Part shown: in pieces, positions 1 through 8,699 of the stretch
Layout of the letters: each line of letters starts with the position of its first letter
How positions within the stretch are numbered: the first letter of the stretch is position 1
The notes under the pieces: generated by a model
What the model saw: only the letters and a program-made list of their open reading frames with translations
The model's database searches: none
Told to the model about the DNA's origin: nothing
Assembly (NCBI GenBank): GCA_017520185.1
Contig: JAFXGO010000031.1
Coordinates: 1-62,517 of the forward strand
DNA length: 62,517 bases
Source of the DNA: Elusimicrobiaceae bacterium
GTDB lineage: Bacteria > Elusimicrobiota > Elusimicrobia > Elusimicrobiales > Elusimicrobiaceae
Direction: 5' to 3'
Program-made: the position numbers and the translations under genes

Positions 1-1122
1 ACCATCGCCGGGATAGTCCGTATGGATCGTCCCGCGTACACCAAACTGACCATTGGTTTTGCCAAATTCTCCCAAAATTTCATAAGACCCATCCCACGAC
101 GTACAAAAGCGAATCGGGTCATTATACCCTTTGCCCGTACCTGCTGAACGAATAATACACAGGCTTTCTCTACCATTAGCGCAACCACTCCCGGAAGAAG
201 AACTGCATCTTGTTTCTTTTCCGCAATAAATATTTCCTCCCACAGAAAAACTGCTGCTTGATACAATACTAGGCGTTAAATTGAAGTTACCGGAAGTGGC
301 CAAAGGGCGGCAGCAATAATCCCTGTCGTTATTGTCTGTTGCATTCTCTCCAGTAATATTTGTGCAAAGATTCTTATATCCAAGAGAACTCAATTCACTT
401 CTTTTAACACATTCGTACAACGGATTGGGGCAGGTTTGGGTATTATAAAAAGAAGCGGAAGACCCCCAGCAAGAATAGGAAGCACACATAAATTGGGATA
501 AGTCAATATTTCCATTAGAAACATTGTTTCCATTGACAATATAGTTATTTTCCATACTCATGTCTATCGTGCGCACAGCCGGGCTCTTTTCCGGATTGCC
601 GATATCGTTGGAAGCGTAATATTTGGCAATTTCAAAGCGTACGTTTTGAATAGGAAAGGCAACAGAGTACGTGGCAGAACCGTTGGGTTTATTGGTACAG
701 TACACATCCATACACAAACCTAAACAGTGGTTAGGATAACTGTTATTTTCTGTCGGAGACGGATACGGCTGGTCATACTCAATCAAAGCAGAGGTTTGCC
801 ACGGGTCAGACGTGTTTTTACCGGCTACATTGACGATACCGCCTTTGTAGACCCCATATTTAGGATTATCAGAGGTGTCTTTTATATTTTCTATTTTTGT
901 TAAATTATCTCCCCCCCAATTACAATAAATACTGTTCACATTGGTTGCGGTTGCTGTAATGGAAGAATCATCCAATTTGGCCTTGGGAATATCTGCACTG
1001 TCTACATAATACACCCCCATGGAGCGTACTTCGGCCGATTGGGCAAACACATTAGTAGAGAACAAAGACAGAAAAAGAGCAACTAAAACATTTACAAACA
1101 AGCGTAAAAAAGATGTTGGCAT
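1..1122 (-). CDS. Secreted cysteine-rich protein, C-terminus cut by window edge
   Basis: The reading frame is open from the ATG at 1122 to the left edge, giving 374 visible residues without a stop, so the gene is partial at its C-terminus. An AAGAGG ribosome-binding site lies 8 bases before the start. Residues 1-27 form a signal peptide (MPTSFLRLFVNV, hydrophobic core, then NVFAQS). The mature part holds about 16 cysteines, including HCLGLC and a YCC pair, and is rich in Asn, Ser and Tyr, which fits an exported disulfide-bonded surface protein. No catalytic motif or family was recognised. It is divergent from the gene at 1291, and a perfect AGACCTTTT inverted repeat lies in the shared intergenic region. 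That this is a real coding gene is well supported; its function is unknown. Confidence 0.85.
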   Translation of the reverse strand, partial: MPTSFLRLFVNVLVALFLSLFSTNVFAQSAEVRSMGVYYVDSADIPKAKLDDSSITATATNVNSIYCNWGGDNLTKIENIKDTSDNPKYGVYKGGIVNVAGKNTSDPWQTSALIEYDQPYPSPTENNSYPNHCLGLCMDVYCTNKPNGSATYSVAFPIQNVRFEIAKYYASNDIGNPEKSPAVRTIDMSMENNYIVNGNNVSNGNIDLSQFMCASYSCWGSSASFYNTQTCPNPLYECVKRSELSSLGYKNLCTNITGENATDNNDRDYCCRPLATSGNFNLTPSIVSSSSFSVGGNIYCGKETRCSSSSGSGCANGRESLCIIRSAGTGKGYNDPIRFCTSWDGSYEILGEFGKTNGQFGVRGTIHTDYPGDG

Positions 1123-1161
1123 GAGAGAAACCTCTTAAATAATGAAATAAAAACCCAAGAC

Positions 1162-1187
1162 AGACCTTTTGTAATATAAAAAGGTCT
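1162..1187. promoter_or_regulatory. Perfect inverted repeat in divergent intergenic region
   Basis: AGACCTTTT (1162-1170) and AAAAGGTCT (1179-1187) form a perfect 9-bp inverted repeat with an 8-base spacer, between the divergent genes starting at 1122 and 1291. It could be an operator or a hairpin in the minus-strand leader. Similar AGGTCY-type repeats lie near 8600 and 19250. Confidence 0.45.
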
Positions 1188-1274
1188 ATAAAAATTATAT
1201 CAAAAAATACAAATTTCGCAAGCAAGTATTTCTCTATACATAAAAAGATTTTTTAAGTTAGTAAAACCTTTTTT

Positions 1275-1283
1275 TGCTACACT
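1275..1283 (+). promoter_or_regulatory. Extended -10 promoter, likely leaderless start
   Basis: TGC-TACACT ends 7 bases before the ATG at 1291, and there is no Shine-Dalgarno sequence. Transcription would start at or next to the start codon. It matches the TGC-TAnnnT pattern seen at four other genes with similarly short leaders in this window. Confidence 0.5.
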
Positions 1284-1290
1284 ATAAAGT

Positions 1291-1725
1291 ATGAAAAAAC
1301 TACTGATTGTGATTTCTTTTGCGTTTCTTTTCTGCGGGTGCGATCACTACCGTCACACCTCCGTCATACTTAACAATGGTTTTTCCATTCATGTTCGTAT
1401 TGCAGATACACCGGAAAAAACGAAAAAAGGACTCATGTTTGTTAAACATTTGCCAGAAAATGAAGGCATGTTATTTTTGATGCCTAACGCAGGACCACAT
1501 TATTTTTGGATGAAAAACACCTTGATTGACTTAGATATTATTTATATATCACAAGACAAAACCATTACTCAACTTTATGAACGAGTCCCCCGCACATACA
1601 CTTATACACCGGACCATCAAATTCCTTTCGTCAAAGGAGACGGAATCTATGTATTGGAAGCGGCTGCCGGTACCATTAGCCGTCAAGGATTAAAAACGGG
1701 GGATAAGATTAACTTCTCGTTATGA
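1291..1725 (+). CDS. DUF192 family lipoprotein
   Basis: This 144-residue protein starts with a lipoprotein signal peptide whose lipobox reads LFCGC, so Cys17 is probably lipidated. The rest is a DUF192 domain: the family core appears as KGLMFVKHLPENEGMLF, then the YFWMKNT segment, then the C-terminal LEAAAGT stretch. DUF192 proteins are small secreted beta-rich proteins of unknown biochemical role. The stop overlaps the start of the M20 peptidase (ATGA at 1722-1725), so the two are translationally coupled. A second, cytosolic-looking DUF192 gene lies at 9456. Family assignment is firm; function is not known. Confidence 0.9.
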   Translation: MKKLLIVISFAFLFCGCDHYRHTSVILNNGFSIHVRIADTPEKTKKGLMFVKHLPENEGMLFLMPNAGPHYFWMKNTLIDLDIIYISQDKTITQLYERVPRTYTYTPDHQIPFVKGDGIYVLEAAAGTISRQGLKTGDKINFSL

Positions 1726-3200
1726 AAAAATTTTTTCTTTTCATCTTCTTTACGCTGATTTGTGTTTTTCCGCTACAAGGACAGGATCTAGATATAGAGC
1801 ATCTGTATCAAGAAGCGAAAAATCATCTGATCCATTTGTTGGAAATTGATACCTCTAAACCTGAGCCCAATGAAACAGCTGCCGTACGCTATCTATATAA
1901 AGAACTTAACAAACACGGTATAGATTGGGACTTTTTATCTCCGCGCAAAGGAGCTGCCAATCTGCTGGCACGCATTAAGGGCTCTGACCCTAAAGCCAAG
2001 CCTTTATTATTAATTTCCCATTTAGACACTGCTCCTGCCGGTGATAGTTGGTCCTTTTCTCCATTTAAAGCCACACTCAAAGATGGCAATATATATGGTT
2101 TAGGGGCAACCGATGCCAAAAACTATACCGCCATGCATTTGGCCCTCTTAACCCAGATTAAAGATTCCGGCCTTACTCCTAAACGAGATATTATCTTCTT
2201 AGCCACTTCCGGAGAAGAATCCGGAAGCGATACGGGCATCAAATGGATTGCCGAAACGCAGTGGAATAAAATTAAAGCCGGTTTTGCCCTGAATGAAGGC
2301 GGCGGTATCATTAAAGACAGCCCCGAAGGAAGCCCCATTATATTTGCCGAAGCCGGTACCAAAATGTATATGGATATTAAAATTACAGCCTTCGGCGAAG
2401 CGGCCCATTCCTCCGTCCCTGTACAGGAAAATGCCGTTTATCGTTTGTCAGAGGCTTTGGCCAAACTGCCGCAATTTACGCCTCCGGCTAAGTTAATCCC
2501 CACGACACAAGAATTTTTTACCCGTATTGCTACACTGCAAAATGAAGATGGCAAAACTACTATACAGTTGCTTTTATCCGGCACAGACGAACAAAAACAA
2601 ATGGCGGCGGACATCATGGCACAGGATTCTTTTTTTCAAACGCAACTCAGAGACACCATTACCCCTGTTAATATTTCCTCCGGCACAGATACCGGTGCAT
2701 CTTCAGCTGAGGCATCCGCCATTGTCAACGTACGTCTTTTGCCTGCTACTGATCCCGATGAGTTTGTAAATAATTTACGCGCTTTTTTGGCTTCGGACGA
2801 TTTTTTAACAGTTGAAATTTTGGAACGCCCACAACTTCCGTTTCCGGAACCGATGGATGGAAATGACGAACTCTTTGCCTCTATTTCCGCTACGGCTCAA
2901 CGTCTTTGGACAAAAGCCGTACCCGTGCCGGGTATGAGCCCTGCTTCCGGCGACGGAGAATTTTTGCGCCGTTTAGGTGTTATTACCTATGGCATTGGTC
3001 CTTCCATGTATGAACAAGCCGAAGGAGGCGCACATACGGCTGATGAATATATATCGGAACAAGATTTTAAGGAGCAAGTACACTTCTTTGCCGGTATTGT
3101 TTATGATTTTGCATTAGGTAAAAACATTTTCCCCTCGCAAGAAGAAAACACTCCAGATTTACAAACTATACCTGAAAATACAGAAGAAAATAAATTATGA
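1722..3200 (+). CDS. M20 family zinc metallopeptidase, exported
   Basis: The 492-residue product has a signal peptide (to about FPLQGQ, residue 20) and an M20/ArgE/DapE/carboxypeptidase fold. Visible metal-site motifs are LLISHLDTAP (His and Asp), the bridging Asp region LGATDAKN, the Glu pair in TSGEESGSD, and the distal His in GGAHTADEY. A dimerisation domain sits between the two catalytic halves. It should hydrolyse small peptides or acylated amino acids in the periplasm; the substrate cannot be read from sequence. The C-terminus ends in an acidic Gln/Glu/Asn-rich tail. It overlaps both neighbours by ATGA, forming a three-gene operon. Confidence 0.9.
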   Translation: MKKFFLFIFFTLICVFPLQGQDLDIEHLYQEAKNHLIHLLEIDTSKPEPNETAAVRYLYKELNKHGIDWDFLSPRKGAANLLARIKGSDPKAKPLLLISHLDTAPAGDSWSFSPFKATLKDGNIYGLGATDAKNYTAMHLALLTQIKDSGLTPKRDIIFLATSGEESGSDTGIKWIAETQWNKIKAGFALNEGGGIIKDSPEGSPIIFAEAGTKMYMDIKITAFGEAAHSSVPVQENAVYRLSEALAKLPQFTPPAKLIPTTQEFFTRIATLQNEDGKTTIQLLLSGTDEQKQMAADIMAQDSFFQTQLRDTITPVNISSGTDTGASSAEASAIVNVRLLPATDPDEFVNNLRAFLASDDFLTVEILERPQLPFPEPMDGNDELFASISATAQRLWTKAVPVPGMSPASGDGEFLRRLGVITYGIGPSMYEQAEGGAHTADEYISEQDFKEQVHFFAGIVYDFALGKNIFPSQEENTPDLQTIPENTEENKL

Positions 3201-4063
3201 ACAAAGACAAAAAATTATCTTTAATAACATTCCAAAAGAATGAAATGACAGAGAGTGTCATTTACCACCGTTTGGCTTTGCGTGAAAAGAATCCCCAAAA
3301 CGCACAAGTATTGGAAAAAATATCTCAAGAAGAAGCAAAACACTGCGAAATTATTTCTAAAATTACAGGAAAAGAATGCAATGCTTGCTATATTAAAATT
3401 GCTTGGTATTTATTATTAGCGCGTATTTTTGGCATTACTTTTACGGTTAAACTGATGGAAGGAAATGAAGGACACGCCGCTCAAAAATACCGCATGTATG
3501 AAGATTTCCCCGCTGTACAAAAATTGGCTGAAGATGAAGACGCTCATGAAGCGGCTCTTATTCATCTTATCAACGAAGAACGGTTAAATTATATGGGATC
3601 TGTGGTGCTGGGTTTAAGCGATGCTTTGGTAGAGTTTACCGGTGCATTGGCCGGTTTTACCTTTGCTTTGCAAAACCCAAAACTAGTGGCACTGACAGGT
3701 GCCATCACCGGCATTGCTGCTGCATTAAGTATGGGCTCTTCGGAGTATTTGTCCTCCAAAACAGAAAAGGCAGAAGGAAAACACCCTGTTAAGGCTGCCA
3801 TTTATACGGCAGGGGCCTACATTTTGACGGTAGGATTATTGGTGTTCCCGTACGCCATTTTGGATAATATTTTTGTGGCTCTGGGTCTTATGTTATTTTT
3901 GGCCTTAACGGTCATCGCCTCTTTTACTTTTTATTATGCCGTAGCCAAAAGTGAAGATTTTAAGGGCAGATTTTTGGAAATGGCCTGCCTGAGTTTTGGT
4001 GTAGCTGCTGTCAGTTTTTTCATCGGATTTTTACTGCAAAAATTCACCGGTATCGAAGCCTAA
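3197..4063 (+). CDS. Ferritin-like / VIT1-type membrane iron transporter
   Basis: The 288-residue protein joins an N-terminal ferritin-like diiron domain (residues 1-130; EEAKHCE and EDEDAHE give the two ExxH-type ligand sets) to a C-terminal VIT1/CCC1-type domain with about five membrane helices (residues 135-285; signature GSVVLGLSDALVEFTGALAG). Proteins of this layout (MbfA-like) export or sequester Fe2+ or Mn2+ to limit oxidative damage. The start overlaps the M20 peptidase stop by ATGA. The gene ends at a strong terminator shared with the convergent gene at 4119. Architecture is clear; the transported metal is inferred. Confidence 0.88.
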   Translation: MNKDKKLSLITFQKNEMTESVIYHRLALREKNPQNAQVLEKISQEEAKHCEIISKITGKECNACYIKIAWYLLLARIFGITFTVKLMEGNEGHAAQKYRMYEDFPAVQKLAEDEDAHEAALIHLINEERLNYMGSVVLGLSDALVEFTGALAGFTFALQNPKLVALTGAITGIAAALSMGSSEYLSSKTEKAEGKHPVKAAIYTAGAYILTVGLLVFPYAILDNIFVALGLMLFLALTVIASFTFYYAVAKSEDFKGRFLEMACLSFGVAAVSFFIGFLLQKFTGIEA

Positions 4064-4084
4064 ACACACCTTGCTCATTGCTAA

Positions 4085-4114
4085 AAAAGCCCTCTCTTTT
4101 TAGAGAGGGCTTTT
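4085..4114. terminator. Bidirectional rho-independent terminator
   Basis: AAGCCCTCTC pairs with GAGAGGGCTT around a short T-rich loop, with A and T tracts on both sides. It sits between convergent genes ending at 4063 and 4119 and can serve both. Confidence 0.9.
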
Positions 4115-4118
4115 AAAT

Positions 4119-4949
4119 TTAAAAACTAACGCCTATCTTTAAACCATATTCATGTGTATAATTTTTGGGTTCTATCACACCCATAGCCCAACCGGTGCCC
4201 GTAATTTCTTTCCAGGCCAAAGAAGAATTTTGAATATGCCAATAACGCCAGAAAGGCTCTACAAAAACACCTACCTTTTCAAATTTCTTCTCTGCTTTTA
4301 AACTAACGCGCACACCATAGCCTTCACCCTGATCATTATTGTTGCCTTCCATACCGGATACAGGACCGCTGTACTGCTTGCCTTTTAAGAAATAATCAAA
4401 TTCCCCGTTAAGGGCAAACTCCCAATCGTTGTTTATATATTTAAGATTAGCTCCGATAGGCAAATACCAATAGGTAGATTCTCTTAAATAACCTGTTTCT
4501 CCGGATTCTTCCAAATGGTTGACTAATTTGCGCCAGCCAAACCCAAAATAGGGCCACACTTGCCAATTATCAGCAAAAGAATAAACTGCTCCCATGCGTA
4601 AGCCGGCCTCAAAGTAATAATCCTCAATTCCTTTATAGGTAAAAGGGGTCACATTCCCAGTGCCATCTTGTATGCCGCCATAATAATCAGCATCGCCGGT
4701 CATATATCTAAAATCTATCGTCGCAAAAGAATGATCATCTCCGGCAAAATCCTGTGACAAAAGCCCCCTAAGTGTATAAGCCGCACTAACCCCATATTTG
4801 GGTCTGGCCTTAACAGACATCAGGCCCGGCTCACGATATTTGTAATTAGACATTTCATAAGCCACTTGCAGGCTATGCTTTTTTTCTTCTGCAAACACTT
4901 CTGTACAAAGACCGACTAAACAAAACAGAAAAACTAATATTTTTTTCAC
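4119..4949 (-). CDS. Outer-membrane beta-barrel protein
   Basis: The preferred start is the GTG at 4949, which follows a GGGAGGA ribosome-binding site by 6 bases; an in-frame ATG at 4973 lies upstream of that site. This gives 276 residues with a clean signal peptide (VKKILVFLFCLVGLC to FAEE). The mature protein has alternating aromatic strands typical of an 8-12-stranded barrel and ends in VSF, a usual outer-membrane assembly signal. Strands such as WQVWPYFGFGWRKL and VEPFWRYWHI are visible. It resembles OmpW/omptin-size barrels, but no specific family was identified. It appears to be monocistronic. Confidence 0.8.
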   Translation of the reverse strand: MKKILVFLFCLVGLCTEVFAEEKKHSLQVAYEMSNYKYREPGLMSVKARPKYGVSAAYTLRGLLSQDFAGDDHSFATIDFRYMTGDADYYGGIQDGTGNVTPFTYKGIEDYYFEAGLRMGAVYSFADNWQVWPYFGFGWRKLVNHLEESGETGYLRESTYWYLPIGANLKYINNDWEFALNGEFDYFLKGKQYSGPVSGMEGNNNDQGEGYGVRVSLKAEKKFEKVGVFVEPFWRYWHIQNSSLAWKEITGTGWAMGVIEPKNYTHEYGLKIGVSF

Positions 4950-5020
4950 AATAATTCCTCCCATATATTCCAAAGTATCTATTTATTTAATTTATAAAAT
5001 TATATATTTTTTATCAAATC

Positions 5021-5785
5021 TTATAATTTTGCTTCTATCCATATAGGACAATGGTCCGAACCCATTACATCGCTTAACATTCCGGCCCCTTTTAACTTAT
5101 CTTTTGAAAGAGCATCTATCATAAAGTAATCAATTCTCCAGCCTACGTTTCTTTTGCGCGCACCGGTCTTATAATCCCACCAACTATAATGCCCTCCGTC
5201 TTTGTTAAATTGGCGGAAGGTATCTACAAATCCTTCACTAAAAAAACGGTCCAACCAGGCTCTTTCCTCCGGTAAAAAACCGGTATTTTTTTCATTTTCT
5301 TTTGGGCGGGCTAAATCTATGGCTTGGTGAGCGGTGTTAACGTCTCCGCACACAATCACCGTTTTACCCGTTTTGAATAATTCTTTGCTCTTTTGCAAAA
5401 AACAATCATAAAAGCGGAGTTTAAAATCAATACGTTCCGGCCCCTGACCGCCATTTGGATAATAAATATTGATAAAGAAAAAACTAGGATATTCTAATAT
5501 CAATGTGCGGCCTTCTTTATCAAATTCTTCATTTCCCAACCCATACCATACTTGCAGCGGCTCTTGTTTGCTATACACTGCCACCCCACTGTAGCCTTTA
5601 CGTTCTGCTGAGCAAAAATAACTGTGCCAACCGGACGGTGCGCGGAGTGCATCGGAAAGTTGCTCCGGCAAGGCTTTCGTTTCCTGTAAAGCCAGAATAT
5701 CAGCATGGCATGTATTTAAAAAATCCAAAAATCCTTTTTTTTCTACGGCTCGCAAACCGTTAACATTCCAAGAAATCAGTTTCAC
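5021..5785 (-). CDS. xthA: Exodeoxyribonuclease III
   Basis: The start chosen is GTG at 5785 (VKLISWNVNGLRA), preceded by AGGGG at 7 bases, giving 254 residues, normal for the family. All AP-endonuclease/ExoIII motifs are visible: the Asn in WNVNGLRA, the metal-binding Glu in LQETK, the Tyr in IYYPNGG, the Asp/Asn in GDVNTAH, and the catalytic GSDHCPI near the C-terminus. It removes 3' blocks and cleaves at abasic sites in base-excision repair in the cytoplasm. It is divergent from metK, with 76 bases between starts. Confidence 0.95.
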   Translation of the reverse strand: MKLISWNVNGLRAVEKKGFLDFLNTCHADILALQETKALPEQLSDALRAPSGWHSYFCSAERKGYSGVAVYSKQEPLQVWYGLGNEEFDKEGRTLILEYPSFFFINIYYPNGGQGPERIDFKLRFYDCFLQKSKELFKTGKTVIVCGDVNTAHQAIDLARPKENEKNTGFLPEERAWLDRFFSEGFVDTFRQFNKDGGHYSWWDYKTGARKRNVGWRIDYFMIDALSKDKLKGAGMLSDVMGSDHCPIWIEAKL

Positions 5786-5861
5786 GTTTTTAACCCCTAA
5801 ATTAGTATAATAAGTATTATATAAAAATGATTCTCTACTATGACGCATTCAGGAGTTGCTT

Positions 5862-7022
5862 ATGATTAAACAAGGAAAATGTTATTTCACGTCCGAATCT
5901 GTGTCCAAAGGACACCCTGATAAAGTATGTGACCAAATTTCAGACTTAATTTTAGATGAGATTTTGAAAAAAGATAAAACAGCCCGCGTCGCTTGCGAAA
6001 CGTATATTACGCGTGGTTTAGTGGTAGTGGGTGGTGAAATCACGACCAAAACTTGGGTGGATGTGGAACAGTTGGTCCGCAATCATATCAAGGAAATCGG
6101 CTATACGGATGCAAAATACGGTTTTAATGCAGACACTTGTGCCGTAGTCAACGTCATTGGCAAACAATCTCCTGACATCAGTCAAGGGGTAGACGTAGGC
6201 GGTGCCGGAGATCAAGGTTTAATGGTAGGTTATGCCGTAGATGAAACCACTGAATATATGCCGCTTACTTTAGTGCTTTCCAATGAAATTTTGAAAAATT
6301 TGGAAAAAGCACGCAAAAACAAAACCTTGCCGTACTTAGGCCCCGATGCCAAGAGTCAGGTGACCATTGAGTATGAAGATGGCGAACCTGTACGCATTGA
6401 TACGGTGGTGGTATCTACCCAACATACCGAAGAAATTTTAGACAAAACCGGCAATAAAATCACCGAACGTTCTAAAAAAGAAATTGAAGCGGTGGCCATT
6501 TTACCTGCTATCAAAAAATGGATGGATAAAGACACCAAAATTTTGATTAATCCTACCGGCAAATTTGTCATCGGCGGTCCGCAAAGTGATACCGGTATGA
6601 CGGGGCGTAAAATTATTGTAGATACATATGGTGGCCGTTGTCCGCACGGTGGCGGTGCCTTCTCCGGCAAAGACCCCACCAAAGTAGACCGTTCTGCTGC
6701 CTACATGGCCCGTTATATCGCCAAAAATATCGTAGCGGCTAAATTGGCCCATGAATGTACGGTACAGTTGGCCTATGCCATCGGCAAAGATGAACCGGTG
6801 GGTTTCTATGTAGATACGCACGAAACGGGTAAAATCAGTGATCAGAAACTAGCCGAGATTGCGCGTAAAATATTCCCCCTGACTCCTAGAGGAATTATCG
6901 AACATTTCAAACTTCGCAATCCCATTTATTTACCTACGGCTGCTTACGGGCATTTTGGACGCAAAGACTTCCCCTGGGAAGCCACCGACAAAGTAAAACT
7001 TTTGCAAGCAGCCGCAAAGTAA
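5862..7022 (+). CDS. metK: S-adenosylmethionine synthetase
   Basis: The ATG at 5862 follows AGGAG by 6 bases and gives 386 residues. The first conserved motif, [17 protein letters not shown], is intact with its catalytic His. Other landmarks are the GAGDQG loop ([13 protein letters not shown]), [12 protein letters not shown], and the P-loop-like [16 protein letters not shown]. The enzyme makes S-adenosylmethionine from methionine and ATP. It appears to be a single-gene unit ending at a terminator at 7065. No SAM riboswitch is seen in the 76-base upstream gap. Confidence 0.97.
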   Translation: MIKQGKCYFTSESVSKGHPDKVCDQISDLILDEILKKDKTARVACETYITRGLVVVGGEITTKTWVDVEQLVRNHIKEIGYTDAKYGFNADTCAVVNVIGKQSPDISQGVDVGGAGDQGLMVGYAVDETTEYMPLTLVLSNEILKNLEKARKNKTLPYLGPDAKSQVTIEYEDGEPVRIDTVVVSTQHTEEILDKTGNKITERSKKEIEAVAILPAIKKWMDKDTKILINPTGKFVIGGPQSDTGMTGRKIIVDTYGGRCPHGGGAFSGKDPTKVDRSAAYMARYIAKNIVAAKLAHECTVQLAYAIGKDEPVGFYVDTHETGKISDQKLAEIARKIFPLTPRGIIEHFKLRNPIYLPTAAYGHFGRKDFPWEATDKVKLLQAAAK

Positions 7023-7064
7023 TAAACCCTTGCTTTTAACTAGCAGAGATGTTTTGGCAAAACA

Positions 7065-7085
7065 CCCCCCAGCAAGGCTGGGGGG
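7065..7085 (+). terminator. Rho-independent terminator after metK
   Basis: CCCCCCAGC pairs with GCTGGGGGG (9 bp, 3-base loop), followed by TTATTT. Confidence 0.85.
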
Positions 7086-7141
7086 TTATTTATAAAATCA
7101 CTCAACCTTACGCATGAGATTTTGTTACTTAGTAGTTATAA

Positions 7142-7171
7142 AAAATCCCCCCAACAAATTTGGGAGGATTT
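7142..7171 (-). terminator. Terminator of the gene at 7188
   Basis: AAAATCCCCCCAA and TTGGGAGGATTTT pair with one mismatch. The minus-strand U tract lies just after the stop of the gene ending at 7188; it could also back up metK termination. Confidence 0.75.
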
Positions 7172-7187
7172 TATGTATCTTTTCAAT

Positions 7188-7847
7188 CTAATATTGCATT
7201 TCCAACGGCAGCCAGTCTCTCGTCTCAAAAGAAACTCTCCAGATATCTATATCACTGTGATATTGCTGCACAAATTCTTTAATAGAAAAATAAAATAGAT
7301 CCATATAAAACTTGCAAAGTTCCACATAAGAGGCCCAATCTTGCACAGGATGTTGCTGCAACCATTCTTTGGTGTAGCCTAAATGGGAGCGATATTTTTC
7401 GTAGCGAGAGTCTGATTCGATCATTAAAACAAAAATAGTATATTTAATGGCTCTTTCATGATCTTCGGGCAAGATTTCATCGTCCGGATAATCCCCCGCT
7501 TGTTTGAGCATATGTTCCAAAAATTTGACAAAATATTCTTCTTTGGACATATAAATCATGCCCTTATGTACCAAATTCCACTCTGAGGGATAGTTGGTCT
7601 CAAAGTACTGAACCAAACTGGATTGATTATAAATTTCTTCGGCAGCTTTTAAATATTTTTTAAATAAAATCTGCTTTTCCACCGTATCAAGTTGGGTAGG
7701 AGGAATCGTCCTTGATTGTAATACAGTAGAAACAGACTGACGGTGAAAGGCACTTTCAAAAGCCGATATTTGCTCAGAAAATTCAGCTGCCTGCGCTCCG
7801 CTGATACAAAAACAAGTACATACAAACAAACAATATATCTTTTTCAT
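7188..7847 (-). CDS. Secreted protein of unknown function, paralog A
   Basis: The 219-residue product has a signal peptide (MKKIYCLFVCTCFC to GAQAAEF). The mature part is helical and charged, with no cysteine cluster or catalytic motif. It is a paralog of the upstream neighbour at 7906: both share the signature GYTKEWLxxHPVxxW, the upstream YAIFxLMM/YTIFVLMI segment, and the NxPPTx/TIPPTQ start of the mature region. GGAGAAAAA precedes the ATG. A terminator at 7862 separates the two, so each may have its own promoter. The family was not recognised. Confidence 0.75.
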   Translation of the reverse strand: MKKIYCLFVCTCFCISGAQAAEFSEQISAFESAFHRQSVSTVLQSRTIPPTQLDTVEKQILFKKYLKAAEEIYNQSSLVQYFETNYPSEWNLVHKGMIYMSKEEYFVKFLEHMLKQAGDYPDDEILPEDHERAIKYTIFVLMIESDSRYEKYRSHLGYTKEWLQQHPVQDWASYVELCKFYMDLFYFSIKEFVQQYHSDIDIWRVSFETRDWLPLEMQY

Positions 7848-7861
7848 TTTTTCTCCAATAC

Positions 7862-7888
7862 AAACCCCGCCCTAAACAGGCGGGGTTT
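7862..7888 (-). terminator. Terminator of the gene at 7906
   Basis: AAACCCCGCC pairs with GGCGGGGTTT, 18 bases after the stop of the 7906 gene on the minus strand and just upstream of the next gene start at 7847. Confidence 0.85.
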
Positions 7889-7905
7889 ATAAAATGCAAC
7901 TAAAA

Positions 7906-8538
7906 TTAATGAGTCATCATCATCCAAGTGGAATAATTCAAAACATTGTTTAATTCCGCAGGCCCTTGACGCTCAGCCTCTACCAACATTTTCATAGCCT
8001 CGTAGAAATAATTCATGGCTTTTTCACAAGCCACCACATATTCACTCCAGTTCTCAACCGGATGTTCTTCCAACCATTCTTTGGTATAACCTAAATAGGG
8101 TCTGTAGGCGGCAAATCTTTCTTTTTCATCGCCGTTCATCATCAGCGTGAAAATGGCATAGTCAACAGCACGGTATTCGTCATTGGTCAAAGAGCGACCA
8201 TTGGAATCTTCATTTTCAAAATAACTTCTAACAGCATTCTCCAAGACTAATACCAAAAAATGTTCTCTGGTTAAACCACAAATTTCCTGGTGGCAACCTT
8301 CCAAATTACCGGATTTATTCAGTATTTCCACCCCTTTAATCAGATAATAATTAAAAACCTCTTGCTTTTGAGGATCGGCAAATTTGGTGGGAGGCACGTT
8401 CTTTTGCGCATGAGTTGTCTGCGCTTTTACATTCGCACGTTCCACAGCAGACTGCAAAGCCTGCATATCCAAAGCCTGTACAAAAGAGGCCAAACCAAAT
8501 ACAGCACACAACACAAAACCCATCTTCTTTAAATTCAT
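7906..8538 (-). CDS. Secreted protein of unknown function, paralog B
   Basis: Two ATGs are spaced by one codon; the second, at 8538, has AGGAG at 7 bases and is preferred, giving 210 residues. A signal peptide (MNLKKMGFVLC to FVQALD) leads a helical mature domain. It shares GYTKEWLEEHPVENW and nearby segments with the gene at 7188, so the two arose by duplication. No enzymatic motif is visible. The pair may be periplasmic helical-bundle proteins. The upstream region at 8600-8650 holds several AGGTCC/AGGCCT-type short repeats. Confidence 0.75.
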   Translation of the reverse strand: MNLKKMGFVLCAVFGLASFVQALDMQALQSAVERANVKAQTTHAQKNVPPTKFADPQKQEVFNYYLIKGVEILNKSGNLEGCHQEICGLTREHFLVLVLENAVRSYFENEDSNGRSLTNDEYRAVDYAIFTLMMNGDEKERFAAYRPYLGYTKEWLEEHPVENWSEYVVACEKAMNYFYEAMKMLVEAERQGPAELNNVLNYSTWMMMTH

Positions 8539-8599
8539 ATTCATTCTCCTAATCTATTTACTTCTTCTTTATATTAAACCTGTTTTTGCAAAAATTCAC

Positions 8600-8616
8600 T
8601 AGGGTCCTTGGACCTA
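8600..8616. promoter_or_regulatory. Short inverted repeat upstream of the 7906 gene
   Basis: TAGGGTCC and GGACCTA form an imperfect inverted repeat around TT. An AGGCCT palindrome and TAGGTCTTTC follow within 40 bases. The group resembles repeats at 1162 and 19231 and might be an operator, or be tied to the promoter. Confidence 0.3.
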
Positions 8617-8661
8617 TTTTTTATGTTTTTTAGGCCTATAAAAATCTAGGTCTTTCTTAAA

Positions 8662-8685
8662 AAAACCGCCCTTTCGGGCGGTTTT
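8662..8685 (-). terminator. Terminator of the EF-P / peptidase operon
   Basis: AAAACCGCCC pairs with GGGCGGTTTT around a TTTC tetraloop, 15 bases after the stop at 8700. It closes the six-gene operon that begins at 12955. Confidence 0.9.
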
Positions 8686-8699
8686 CTAAAAGATTTCTG

